Assembly: GCF_004683905.1 (NCBI RefSeq)
Contig: NZ_CP038438.1
Span: 4,836,001 to 4,900,000, forward strand
Direction: 5' to 3'
Source: Pseudomonas fluorescens
Lineage (GTDB): Bacteria > Pseudomonadota > Gammaproteobacteria > Pseudomonadales > Pseudomonadaceae
Length of the DNA: 64,000 bases
The number at the start of each line of letters is the position of its first letter. Position 1 is the first letter of the stretch. The notes under the pieces are model-generated. The model had not been told where the DNA came from and did not search any database. It saw only the letters and a program-made list of their open reading frames with translations. The position numbers and the translations under genes were made by a program. Below are positions 7,847 through 17,532 of the stretch, piece after piece.

Positions 7847-10800
7847 ATGTTCGACCTCCCCACCCCCGCCACGGTCGATTTCGGCCTGCCCCATTCGTTG
7901 CCGAAAAATCTCGATCAGAACCTCCACCAGCAGTCCAGCGCGTGTTTGCGCGATTGTCATCGGCAGTGGCGGGCATTGATGGCGCAAGCCGCGCGCGACG
8001 ATTGGGATCAGCGCGCAACCGGCACGCCGTTTTCGCGTCGGGATCAGGCGCTGCTTATCTATCGCCAGCACTTCGAGGCGAGCTGCCTGAATGCCCATGC
8101 ACAAGAAACGCTGCAGGCCGCGCCCCTGCAGAGGCTGCTGACAAGCGTTGACCAGCAGACCACACACAGCGACGTTGCCATCCGCCAGCCACGACTCGCA
8201 CGCCGCGATGACAGCCAGGTCACGTTGCCCGGTGCGCTGCTGATTCGTCTCGACCCGACGCGACATTTACTGTATCTGCCCTCGCACGACCCGGCACTGC
8301 AGCTGTTCCGGCAACACGCCGATCTGCAGGACTGGCTGATCAGTCATTGCCGACAGAGCGGGCAATACTCACGGCTGGAGGCGGTGACACTGGTCGAGCC
8401 GGTGCTCGGTCAGGATCCGCTGCGCCTCAACCTGCAAATGCTGTTCACGGGTTCAGCGTCGACGAGTGACTTCCACGAGCTGATCGGCGCACCGTCCGAA
8501 CTTGCGATCGACGCGTTGCCTGCCTCCGATGACGTCGCGCTGTTCGGTCTGCTGAGTCCGGACATTCCCTTCAACCAGCGCAGTCGGGCGCTTGATGTTG
8601 AGCAGCGGGCCCTCGAGCGCTTGCTCGGCGAAGCCGCTGCAGCAGAGCTGAACAACCCGCAACGCCAACAACTGGCGCAGCATTTCGACGCACTGAGTGA
8701 AGCCCGGCAAGCCAGCCACGCTGCCGCTTCAGCACTGCTTGAGAGTCGCGATCCGCTGAAAATGCTCGAGCTGCGTCATGCCACGAATGTCCATCACCAC
8801 GCCCTGCTTCAGGCCCGTATCGCAGGGCTGCGCGCCGAGGTCGAACTGCAAAGGGCGCTGGATCATCTGACCGTCGAGGAGCATCGGCGAATCATCGCGA
8901 TGCTGGACGCACCGGGGCGCCATCTGCCGACAGCGGACGGGGTTATCGCCCGCCTATCGATGGCGGCGGCAGATCAGAACATGACCGCCGTCGAGGAGCT
9001 GCATGGCGTACTGATCATAGCGACGACCGCCGCACTGGAGCCTGACTCGAGCGACAGCCTGCTGCTTTACTGGCCGGGCGAGTTCGGCGGGCTGCAACGT
9101 TTTACTTCACGTACAGCGCTGGCACAGGATCTGTTCAAACATTCGCCGAACGACGGCGGACTGACCTTGCACCTGACGCCGCTCACGGGGGACCCTCTGG
9201 CCTGGTCCCTTGATCGACAGCTCTATCAATGCGAACAGCAGGCCGCGCAGATCCTGCGTGACAACCCGCTGCCCGGCCGGGCCGACGAGCGCCGGGCCGA
9301 GATGGAAAAGCTGCGCGAACAATATCTGCCACGCCTGACCGTAGCGGTCGCGCAAGCCCGTGAACGGGCATTTACCGAACGTCAGGCGCAAGACCGCAGC
9401 GCGGCGCTGGCCGGCAACCTGCCTGCATGGTTTGAAAAGCTGGACGACGCGCCACGTGCACGGATCAAAACGCTGATCAGCCAGTACCTCGACGCCATGC
9501 AACGCGCTCATGCGTTGCTCGAACGGGAATTACCGCCGCGTCAGGCCTTCGCCGAACAACGCATCGACGCCCGCTTGCGCGCAGACTTTGCGCTCAAACA
9601 AAGCGCGAGCGTGAGCCTCGACCTGCCCGATTCGACCTTCTGGCAAAAAACCGTGATGGAAGGCGCCGCGCCTGGCACACCGCAACGCATTGTCCTGACC
9701 GCGAGCGACAAGCGCGGCGACCTCACCCTTGAACAACTGGCACAGGAAAACATCGATCAGGAGGTGCAGTGGCGCCTGTCCTTCATGCGGGCCAGGATCC
9801 GCGCCGAGAACCCCACTGATCGACGGCGCCTCGAAGCCGGGATCACCCCGGCCTATTTGCGCAATCTGGTAACAGAGCTGGATCTGCCCGGACGTTACGA
9901 AGAACTGATTCGCCAGGCATTTTTCGGCGTGCCGGGAGAACCGGCGTTTCAGCAGGCCTGGCGCCGTGAATGCCTGAGCGAACCGTGGCGGCTGATGCTC
10001 AGGTTGCAAGGTGAGTTCGCGCTGCTGCAACGGCACATCGACAATGCCGGCCATGCCGTGCTGAAAGTCGCCATCGAGGCGAATACACCTCAGGCGTATG
10101 CCGTGAATGGACAACGCATCGCGCTGCTGCCGGTGCACCTGACCGTCGGTGGAGAGGACACCGCGCATCAAGGACCGAGCACGCTCGCGGGTGTCACGTT
10201 CATTGTCGAGCAAACCAGTGGCCTGACCCTGCTCTACTTGCCCGACAGCCCCGACGCGATCTTCCTCCGTCAATTCGAAACGCTGGAGCAGGCGCGGGTG
10301 GATCTGTTCAAGCGTTGTGTGGACAGCAAAATGGTCAGCTACTTGGCGGGACGCGCGGTAAGCGGCGAGTTTGCCAGCCATGTCAGCCGGATCAACCAGG
10401 CACAGCTGCGCAATTTCGATGCGCTGATCGGCGTCGGGATGGCCTGGCCGGCGACCACATCACTGGCCATTCATTTACTGAACGTGCACATGGGCCGGTT
10501 GCTGGAGGCCCATCGCAGCAGTTCACGTTCCAACGATGCGTTGTATCTCGAACGCTGTGCACTGAAGTCCGGGGCGTTGTTCAACTATCTGAAAATGGCT
10601 ATCGGCATGTTGCCGTTCGTGGGCGCGGCCGTGGCCCTGTATGACGCCTGGAACAGTGCCAATCTGGCGGTCGCGGCGTTCTTGCGCGGCGAGCTCGGAC
10701 ATGGTCTGGCGGAGGTGGAAGCGGTGCTGCTGTCGCTGATCGACGCGGCAATGGATGTGCTTCCCGGAACCGTTTCGGCACCCGCAGCCGCTCGTCTGGC

Positions 10801-13012
10801 CAGCCGCCAGCGGCAACGCGCGGCATTGGGCAGATCCGCCGCGATACCAACATCCTGGCAATATGCCAGGCAGTCGATCGAGCGCTTCACGGGATACGAG
10901 TACGAATTCGACATCTCCCTCGCCGGCCTGCACCCGGCCACCCACGGTGTCTATCGCAACGTCTACCGCCACGCCGATGGTGACTTCATCATTCGTCAGG
11001 GCCGCATCTATCGGGTTCAGCTCAGCGACGCGCCACGTGGCTGGAGGCTTTACGGCTCACGGCTGCGCAGCTACAAACAACCGATCGCCCTCGACGAAAA
11101 TGGCCAGTGGAACACCCATTACGCGGTGTACGGCACCGTTATGGACGGTGGCGGTGCAGGCGGTGGCGCCGTGCTCGGACATCTGGCCGACGGTATGGAC
11201 CCGCTCTGGCCCGCGCCAATTCGCCAGTGGTTACCGCGCTGGTGGACCGATCGGCAACTGCGCAGGCAATTGACCCTGACCAACACCGCCGACGCCTATA
11301 CCCGGCGCCTTGATACCCAGACACGCGCTTCCAACCAGTTGCTGGAGAACTACCAGAAACTCGACGTTGCCCAGCGCAAGCCACTACACACAGCAGTCGA
11401 CGCAGCATGCCTGAATGACATCGACCTCGCGATCGCCCAATACGACAACCTTGCCGAACTGTTGCCCTTGAGCCATGGCCGCAAGCGTCTGCAGATCGAA
11501 GACATCCGCAGCCGCTGTGCCTGGATCGTGGTCGACCGCGCCGTGCAGCGCGTCACCGTCGCCCGCGACCGCTTGCTGGAACACCTGAACCGGATCGACG
11601 CACTGGTCGCCGAATCCGATGCCACCCCTTTCGGCAATACAGCGGCCCATATAAAACTCATGGCCCGGCGCAAGCAGGTACGCAAGGACTTCCTCAAGGA
11701 GTTCGATCAACTGCACGCAATCACCGAGCAGGCCAACCTGTGGAACAACCGCATCAGCAATCGCGCGCAGAAAACCCAGATGGCGAAAGACATGACCGCG
11801 CTCAACCGCAACCTGGGCGACAACACGCACCACTACCTGAGAACCGCACATCTGCTGGAAATCATTACTCGCTACGATGCGGTCAGCGACCTGTCCTGGG
11901 TGTATTTTCATACCCAGCTCAAAGACGCCCGGGTCAAGGTCGGGCGCGCACTGCTGACCCAGCATCACTTGCCAGAAGTCAGCGCCAGCCTGGTCGAGCG
12001 CAAACAGGTGATCGAGGATTGCCTGCAGATCTATGCCGGTTTCCGTCGTCAGCTCAACGCCTGGACGCTGGGTTATGCGCAGCATCTGGATCTGGAACAG
12101 GTCGGGCCATTCCTCGATGGGCTGACCAAGGTCGAAGCACACGCGCGGCACTCGATCAAACAGCGCCCGCCGATCAAACCGCGAGAGCCGGGCGGCAGGC
12201 AACTGTTCGAAACCGAGGACAACCAGTTGCTGATCGGTACCGAAAGCATTGACCCCGGCACCCGGGAAAAACGCTTCACCGTCGAAGGCATCGACGGTTT
12301 CCGCGAAACCTGGCTGCCGCGCTCCAGCGGCAAATATCATCTGCAAGCCCGCCCCGCACCTGCCACAACACCGCTGCCAACCGATGTTCAACCATTGCTC
12401 GCGGAAGCGCGAAAACGTCTGGAGGCGGTTGCGGCCTACAGCGCCAAGGTGCAGGGCTACACCCGTCAGGACATGTTGCCGGTGGATCTGGAACACATGT
12501 TCAGCAGCGAAGCGACCGAGCTGAGCATCCGCGCCCAGGCCATCGAACGGTTATCGCCGACCGAACCACTGGTGGTGCAATTGCGCGCCAAGGCCGGTGA
12601 GCTGCGACGTACCGGTCGTACCCTGCGCATTGATCAGTCACTGCGCAGCAAGACACCCACCGAAGGCTATCTGGACTATTTGCTGCAACAGCAAGTGGTG
12701 GATATCCGCCGCGAAGGTTCATTGCGGGCACTGGGCAAGCGCGCTGACGGACGCAAGGATTTCCTTCAGGAATACCAAGTGCGCGACCTCACCAGCACCC
12801 CACCGCGCACGCTGTGGTTCGCCCACTTTCACTACACCTCGGACAAGGCGCCGTTCGCCGACTTCGTCAAAGCCCACCTGAAATTGCCGGAACAACGCAA
12901 TCTCGGCATGCAATGGCAGCAGGCCCAGGCCGCCGGCGGTGCGCAAGTCGAGGCAATCTGGCGTGGCGATATCGGCAAACCGCTGGGCATTCGGCATTTC
13001 GCAGATCTCTAA
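7847..13012 (+). CDS. Giant dermonecrotic-toxin-domain-like protein (1721 aa)
   Basis: A 1721-residue protein resembling the large Pseudomonas proteins annotated with a dermonecrotic toxin N-terminal domain (DUF6543-like). The N-terminal half is rich in long amphipathic helices and charged repeats (for example residues 450-620). A hydrophobic stretch at about residues 911-960 ([19 protein letters not shown]) could be a membrane-insertion or translocation helix. It is followed by a beta-rich segment ([15 protein letters not shown]) and a glycine-rich turn (GGGAGGGA). The last 400 residues are again helical. There is no classical signal peptide, LRR or recognisable catalytic motif. The same general plan recurs in the protein at 38782-43464, which carries an E3 ligase domain instead. 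It is monocistronic, preceded by an inverted repeat and followed by a hairpin. A host- or competitor-directed effector role is inference from family resemblance. Confidence 0.7.
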
Positions 13013-13021
13013 GGCAAAAAA

Positions 13022-13048
13022 CAGCGGGGCACTGGCTGTGCCCCGCTG
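13022..13048. terminator. Strong hairpin after the giant gene
   Basis: CAGCGGGGCA and TGCCCCGCTG form a perfect 10-bp GC-rich stem with a 7-base loop. A run of six A lies on its left side, so the T tract is on the minus strand. It can end minus-strand transcripts efficiently and may also stop the plus-strand toxin-like transcript. Confidence 0.6.
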
Positions 13049-13130
13049 CTTGAGCGGTCGACAGCGTCGTCAACATGAGACAAACTCACTGTTTTCGTCC
13101 TGATCACAAATTTTCCTCATGGGGCCAGCA

Positions 13131-14048
13131 GTGCTTGAAATCCGTCATCTGAAAACCCTGCACGCCCTGCGCGAGGCCGACAGCCTGGTCGATGCCGCCG
13201 ACCGTCTGCACCTGACCCAATCGGCGCTGTCGCACCAGTTCAAGGAACTGGAGGAACGCCTGGGCATGCCGTTGTTCGTGCGCAAGACCAAACCGGTGCG
13301 TTTCACCAGCGCCGGCCTGCGCCTGCTGCAACTGGCTGACGCGACCCTGCCGCTGCTGCGCGCTGCCGAACGCGACATCAGTCGTCTGGCCGGGGGTACC
13401 GCCGGGCGTTTGCACATGGCGATCGAATGCCACAGCTGTTTCCAGTGGCTGATGCCGACCATCGACCAGTTCCGCGACGCCTGGCCGGAAGTCGAACTCG
13501 ACCTCGCCTCGGGCTTCGCCTTCGCCCCGTTGCCGGCACTGGCCCGCGGCGATCTGGATCTGGTGGTGACCTCCGATCCGCTGGACATCGCCGGCATCAC
13601 TTACGTGCCGCTGTTCACTTACGAAGCGATGCTCGCGGTGGCCAACCAGCACCCGCTGGCGAGCAAACCGTACATCGTCCCCGAAGACCTGCTGACGGAA
13701 ACGCTGATCACCTACCCGGTGGAACGCGATCGGCTGGACATCTTCACCCGCTTCCTCGAACCGGCCGACATCGAACCGGCGCAAGTGCGCACCTCGGAGC
13801 TGTCGGTGATGATGATGCAACTGGTCGCCAGCGGCCGTGGCGTCTGCGGCATGCCGCACTGGGCGCTGCACGAATACAGCTCGCGTGGTTACGTGAAGGC
13901 CAAGCGCCTGGGCGAGAAGGGTCTGTTTGCCACGCTTTACGCGGCGATCCGTGCGGACATGCTCGATGCGCCGTACATGCGCGATTTCCTGCTGACCGCC
14001 AAGGACACATCATTCTCGACGCTGGATGGGGTCAGCGCGGTTCGCTGA
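13131..14048 (+). CDS. metR: LysR-type regulator MetR
   Basis: 305 residues if started at GTG 13131, which gives the canonical MetR opening LEIRHLKTLHALRE; ATG at 13119 would add four residues. The N-terminal winged helix-turn-helix (LTQSALSHQFKELEERLG) is followed by a periplasmic-binding-protein-like effector domain containing AIECHSCFQWLMP, characteristic of MetR. The family activates methionine biosynthesis genes such as metE/metH and responds to homocysteine. The usual divergent metE is not next to it; the upstream neighbour is the giant toxin-like gene in the same direction. Confidence 0.88.
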   Translation: MLEIRHLKTLHALREADSLVDAADRLHLTQSALSHQFKELEERLGMPLFVRKTKPVRFTSAGLRLLQLADATLPLLRAAERDISRLAGGTAGRLHMAIECHSCFQWLMPTIDQFRDAWPEVELDLASGFAFAPLPALARGDLDLVVTSDPLDIAGITYVPLFTYEAMLAVANQHPLASKPYIVPEDLLTETLITYPVERDRLDIFTRFLEPADIEPAQVRTSELSVMMMQLVASGRGVCGMPHWALHEYSSRGYVKAKRLGEKGLFATLYAAIRADMLDAPYMRDFLLTAKDTSFSTLDGVSAVR

Positions 14049-14108
14049 CACCAAGGTGCCTCATGACTGACGGTAAACCGAGAACATTTGCGAGACAAAA
14101 AGATTCAT

Positions 14109-14241
14109 TGTGGTGAGGGGATTTATCCCCGATGGGCTGCGCAGCAGCCCTGAGACCTGTGCACTCGGTGTTTCAGATAGCCCGCGTTTGTAGGATTTGG
14201 GGCTGCTTCGCCGCCCATCGGGGATAAATCCCCTCGCCACA
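14109..14241. repeat. Long imperfect palindrome (type B, REPIN-like)
   Basis: The outer arms TGTGGTGAGGGGATTTATCC and its inverted counterpart (ending in CCCCTCGCCACA) enclose GATGGGCTGCGCAGC and its complement. Total length is about 130 bases. The same unit recurs at 29195-29326, 34487-34601, 35253-35367 and 62398-62529. These have the look of REPINs mobilised by a RAYT; one RAYT lies at 34722-35180. Confidence 0.85.
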
Positions 14242-14265
14242 AAAACCTCTCACTTAGGGGGACGA

Positions 14266-14763
14266 TCAGAGTTGTCGCCACATGTGAATCTTGTCGAAGT
14301 AGTCTTCGCCGACCCGCACCGCCAGCGGCTCAAGGCCGAACTGGATGAAGCCGCAGCGTTGGTACAGGGAGAACGCGGCGTCGTTGCCGGCGGTGACGGT
14401 CAGTTGGATGAGCTTCAGTGCAGGATGGGTGTGTGCTTCGGCGATGGCGGCCTGCACCAATGCATGGCCCAGGCCGTGCTGGCGAAAATCGGCTGAGACG
14501 TACATGCCGAACAGGGTCGACTTATGGCGGGCCTTTTCTCGCGGCTCGAATGCCAGGCCGACGATGCCGGCCAGTGTGCCTTCCTCGAACGCACCGAGCA
14601 CCACGTCGAGCTTGCTGGTCAGCCGCGCTTCCCACCAGCTCAGCGGCATCACCGCGCGCTCGCGCACGCTGGAGGTGAAGGCCTGCGGATGGCGGTCGTA
14701 GGCTTCGAGCATCAGCTCGCGATAAGCCAGGGCATGACTGGCGTCGAGGCGTTCGATCCACAT
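14266..14763 (-). CDS. GNAT-family N-acetyltransferase
   Basis: 165 residues. It shows the GNAT core: the strand GIVGLAFEP, the acetyl-CoA loop region VSADFRQHGLGHALV (a slightly divergent Q/RxxGxG/A) and the C-terminal AFSLYQRCGFIQFG. Its start is two bases after the LysE-type exporter stop, so it is the last gene of a NUDIX-LysE-GNAT operon read leftwards. The substrate is unknown; small amines or amino acids are typical. Confidence 0.85.
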   Translation of the reverse strand: MWIERLDASHALAYRELMLEAYDRHPQAFTSSVRERAVMPLSWWEARLTSKLDVVLGAFEEGTLAGIVGLAFEPREKARHKSTLFGMYVSADFRQHGLGHALVQAAIAEAHTHPALKLIQLTVTAGNDAAFSLYQRCGFIQFGLEPLAVRVGEDYFDKIHMWRQL

Positions 14764-14765
14764 GC

Positions 14766-15404
14766 TCAGGCGGTCCTGCGTTGTTCAAGCATCAGGCGCA
14801 CCGCCAGAGCGGCGAGTACAAAACCCATGAAATAACGCTGCAGCGCCAGCCATGTCGGATTGCGCACGAACCACGACGCGATGCCCGCCGCGAACAGCGC
14901 GATCAGCAGATTGACGCTGAAACTGACACTGATCTGGGTCAGACCAAGAATGATGCTCTGGGTAAACACCGAACCGTGTTCAGGGCTGATGAATTGCGGA
15001 AACACCGAGAGGTAGAACACGGCGATTTTCGGGTTCAGGGCGCTGGTGAGAAAGCCCATGGTGATCAGTTTGCGCGACGAATCCGCCGGCAGTTGCTGGG
15101 CTTCGAACGGCGAGCGCGCACCGGGTCTGACCGCTTGCCAGGCCAGCCACAGCAGATACAGCGCACCGGCCCACTTCAGCACTTCATAAGCCAGCGGCAC
15201 CGCCAGAAATACCGCGGTCAAACCGGCGGCCGCGGCAAACATATGTACGAAAAATCCCGCGACCACACCGAGCAACGAGGTGACTCCGGCCTTGCGTCCC
15301 TGACAGATCGAACGCGAGATCAGGTAGATCATGTTCGGCCCCGGCGTCAGTACCATCAACAGCGCGGCGGCGGCGAAGATCAGCAGGTCTTGAAGCGGGA
15401 TCAT
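14766..15404 (-). CDS. LysE-family amino acid exporter
   Basis: 212 residues with about six membrane helices and the LysE/RhtB signature near the N-terminus (LMVLTPGPNMIYLISRS). MGFLTSALNPKIAVFY in the middle is the second conserved element of the family. It is an inner-membrane exporter of amino acids or homoserine-like compounds. It starts 23 bases after the NUDIX gene stop and is followed almost directly by the acetyltransferase. Export and acetylation of the same compound is a possible link but is inference. Confidence 0.9.
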   Translation of the reverse strand: MIPLQDLLIFAAAALLMVLTPGPNMIYLISRSICQGRKAGVTSLLGVVAGFFVHMFAAAAGLTAVFLAVPLAYEVLKWAGALYLLWLAWQAVRPGARSPFEAQQLPADSSRKLITMGFLTSALNPKIAVFYLSVFPQFISPEHGSVFTQSIILGLTQISVSFSVNLLIALFAAGIASWFVRNPTWLALQRYFMGFVLAALAVRLMLEQRRTA

Positions 15405-15427
15405 GGCAATGTCCTTTGCGTGAATGA

Positions 15428-15862
15428 TCAGGCGAGCGCCGTCAGTGAGCTGCGATAAAACGGCAGGATCAGGTCGCGTGTCAATGGCGCCAGAACCACA
15501 GCAGGATCAGTGGCGGGATCAATCCAGATCACTTCCTCGATTTCGGCCGCGGGCTTCACATCGGCGTCGATGGTCAACTGAAAAATCTCCGCTTGCACGA
15601 CGAATCCCGGCTCGTTGGCGGCCGGCGCCGAGAACTGGCCAAGGAAGCAGGCCTGCGCCGGCTCGATCTGCAGGCCCAGCTCTTCTTCCAGCTCGCGGGC
15701 CAGTGCGTGCACCGGCAACTCATGGGCTTCGATCTTGCCGCCCGGTTGCATGAACGCCGTGGTGCCGCGCTTGCGCACCAGCAGAGTCTGGCCTTCGGCG
15801 TTGAGCAACAGCGCCGCGGCGATACGGATGAGGTTTGGAGCGACAACGGATGCAGAGGTCAT
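15428..15862 (-). CDS. NUDIX hydrolase
   Basis: 144 residues. The NUDIX box is complete, from Gly in GGKIEAHE through RELEEELGL, fitting GX5EX7REUXEEXGU. The protein is small and cytoplasmic and should cleave a nucleoside diphosphate linked to another group using Mg2+. The substrate is not readable from sequence. It is the first gene of the leftward operon with the LysE exporter and GNAT enzyme. Confidence 0.9.
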   Translation of the reverse strand: MTSASVVAPNLIRIAAALLLNAEGQTLLVRKRGTTAFMQPGGKIEAHELPVHALARELEEELGLQIEPAQACFLGQFSAPAANEPGFVVQAEIFQLTIDADVKPAAEIEEVIWIDPATDPAVVLAPLTRDLILPFYRSSLTALA

Positions 15863-15929
15863 GGGTCAGCCACCGGCCTGGAAAAACCGCAAGGATCCCA
15901 TGCCCGGCCTGATTCAGTCACCTCACAGG

Positions 15930-17291
15930 TCACTCCCCCTGAGCCTTGAGCGCGGTTTCATCCTCCTCGGGCAGCTTGACGAATATCTTGTATTTGCCGC
16001 CCTCCATGGCTTCGAAGGCAATCAGCTTTTCCACCAGCAGCGCGCTGAGCACCTTGCCGGCGTTGAGCAGCAGCATGCCGTTATCGGCATTCAGATTACG
16101 CGCCAGAATCATCCCTGCCGCCAGGTCCCGGGTGGTCAGCACCTTGACCGACGGGTCGGCGAGGGTGACGTCGCCCAGAAATGCCGCGCACACCTGAATG
16201 AAATCTTCGACCAGCTCGGGATCATACAAACGCCCGGCGTACTGCCGCAGATAGAGCAACGCTTCGTCGCTGTTCAAATGCCGTTCGAGGATCAGGCCGC
16301 GTTGCAACTCGACGAAATCCACTGCCAGTTTCAGCAACCGCGACCCCAACGGAATCGCCTCGCCCTTGAGCCGGTCAGGAAAACCGCTGCCGTCCCAGCG
16401 CTCCTGGTGATGCAGGATCAGGCGCGCCGCGTCCTTCATCGGGTCCAGCGTCATCAACAGCGATTCGCTCTGCTTCGGATAGCTGCGATAACGCTCGCGA
16501 TCGGTGTGACGCAGCAGATCCGAAGGCGTGGTCATCATACCGTCGGTCCAGCTCAGTTTGCCGATGTTATACAGCGCGGCGGCCATGGTCAGATCGCGGC
16601 TGGTGGCCTCGTCCAGACCGTGCTGTTTGCAGTAGCTGCGCACCAGTTCGATGATCTGCCGATTGGTCTGCTTGGCAGGTGGCAGACGCAGATTGGCCAG
16701 CAGCGAGAACACTTCGGTGCCGGTGACATAGCTGTGTTTGAGTTCTTCGTAGGCCAGGTCAAGCATGTCGGCGGTCTGCTGCAGTTCGGCGGTACGCGCC
16801 GCCACGTGCTTTTCCAGGGTGCTGTTGAGCAGCTTGAGCTGGTCGTTCTGCACCTGGGTCAAGCGCTCCAGACGTAGGCGCTCCTGCTCGGAATGCTGAT
16901 GTTCGAGGGCTTGACGCAGGATCAGCAGCAACTCCTCGTCATTCCACGGTTTGCTGATGTAGCGGTGAATCTGCCCGTCGTTGATCGCTTTGATGATTGC
17001 CGACGGGTCGGCATAACCGGTGAGCATGATGCGCACGGTTGCCGGATAGCGCTGGCGGACATGCGCCAGTAACGAGGCGCCATCCATGTTCGGCATGCGC
17101 GCATCGCTCATCACCAGGTCCACGGGCTGCTGCTCCAGCATCTCCAGCGCTTGGGCACCGCTGGTCGCCAACAGGACGTCATAGGGTTGTCCCCGCAGCA
17201 GACGACGCAGGCTGTTGAGGATCGATTCCTCGTCATCGACCAGCAACACCTTGGGTCGATGTACCGGCAAAGGGGCGGATTGCTCTTCCAT
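15930..17291 (-). CDS. Response regulator with degenerate HD-GYP (YN-GYP) output
   Basis: 453 residues from an ATG with GAGG seven bases upstream. The N-terminal receiver is complete (LLVDDEES, phospho-Asp in MSDARMPNMDG, LTGYAD, SKPW). A coiled coil (about 130-175) leads to an HD-GYP-like domain. The metal-binding HD pair is replaced by Tyr241-Asn242 (AALYNIGKL), and the GYP signature reads HHQERWDGSGFP, GFP instead of GYP. This matches the YN-GYP class reported for P. aeruginosa PA2572, which lacks measurable c-di-GMP phosphodiesterase activity. It is more likely a binding or scaffold protein than an enzyme. It is divergent from the GGDEF/EAL operon that starts at 17533, so the two may share a promoter region. 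Confidence 0.88.
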   Translation of the reverse strand: MEEQSAPLPVHRPKVLLVDDEESILNSLRRLLRGQPYDVLLATSGAQALEMLEQQPVDLVMSDARMPNMDGASLLAHVRQRYPATVRIMLTGYADPSAIIKAINDGQIHRYISKPWNDEELLLILRQALEHQHSEQERLRLERLTQVQNDQLKLLNSTLEKHVAARTAELQQTADMLDLAYEELKHSYVTGTEVFSLLANLRLPPAKQTNRQIIELVRSYCKQHGLDEATSRDLTMAAALYNIGKLSWTDGMMTTPSDLLRHTDRERYRSYPKQSESLLMTLDPMKDAARLILHHQERWDGSGFPDRLKGEAIPLGSRLLKLAVDFVELQRGLILERHLNSDEALLYLRQYAGRLYDPELVEDFIQVCAAFLGDVTLADPSVKVLTTRDLAAGMILARNLNADNGMLLLNAGKVLSALLVEKLIAFEAMEGGKYKIFVKLPEEDETALKAQGE

Positions 17292-17532
17292 GGCTTGGCC
17301 TCAAGAAACAGGGTTATCGACACATCGACCGACCGCCTCACTGGCCCGCGCCTGAGTCCAAGGCTAGATGATTTTTGACTGCATTCACGCAAATCTTCGC
17401 TCACAGGCCACGGCGTCGCGCCGGGACGACTATGCTGAACACGGCGCAATACTCCATCGGTCGAACCGACAAGTTGCGAGGGAAAAGGATGCCCCGGATG
17501 ACACCCGCCAGCGGCCTCATGGGCGGCGCGGC
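17292..17532. other. Divergent intergenic region of the signalling island
   Basis: About 240 bases between the YN-GYP regulator and the first GGDEF/EAL gene. It must hold promoters for both directions. No operator or clear sigma-70 pair stood out by eye. An open frame runs through it from 17368, but its residues look non-native. Confidence 0.4.
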
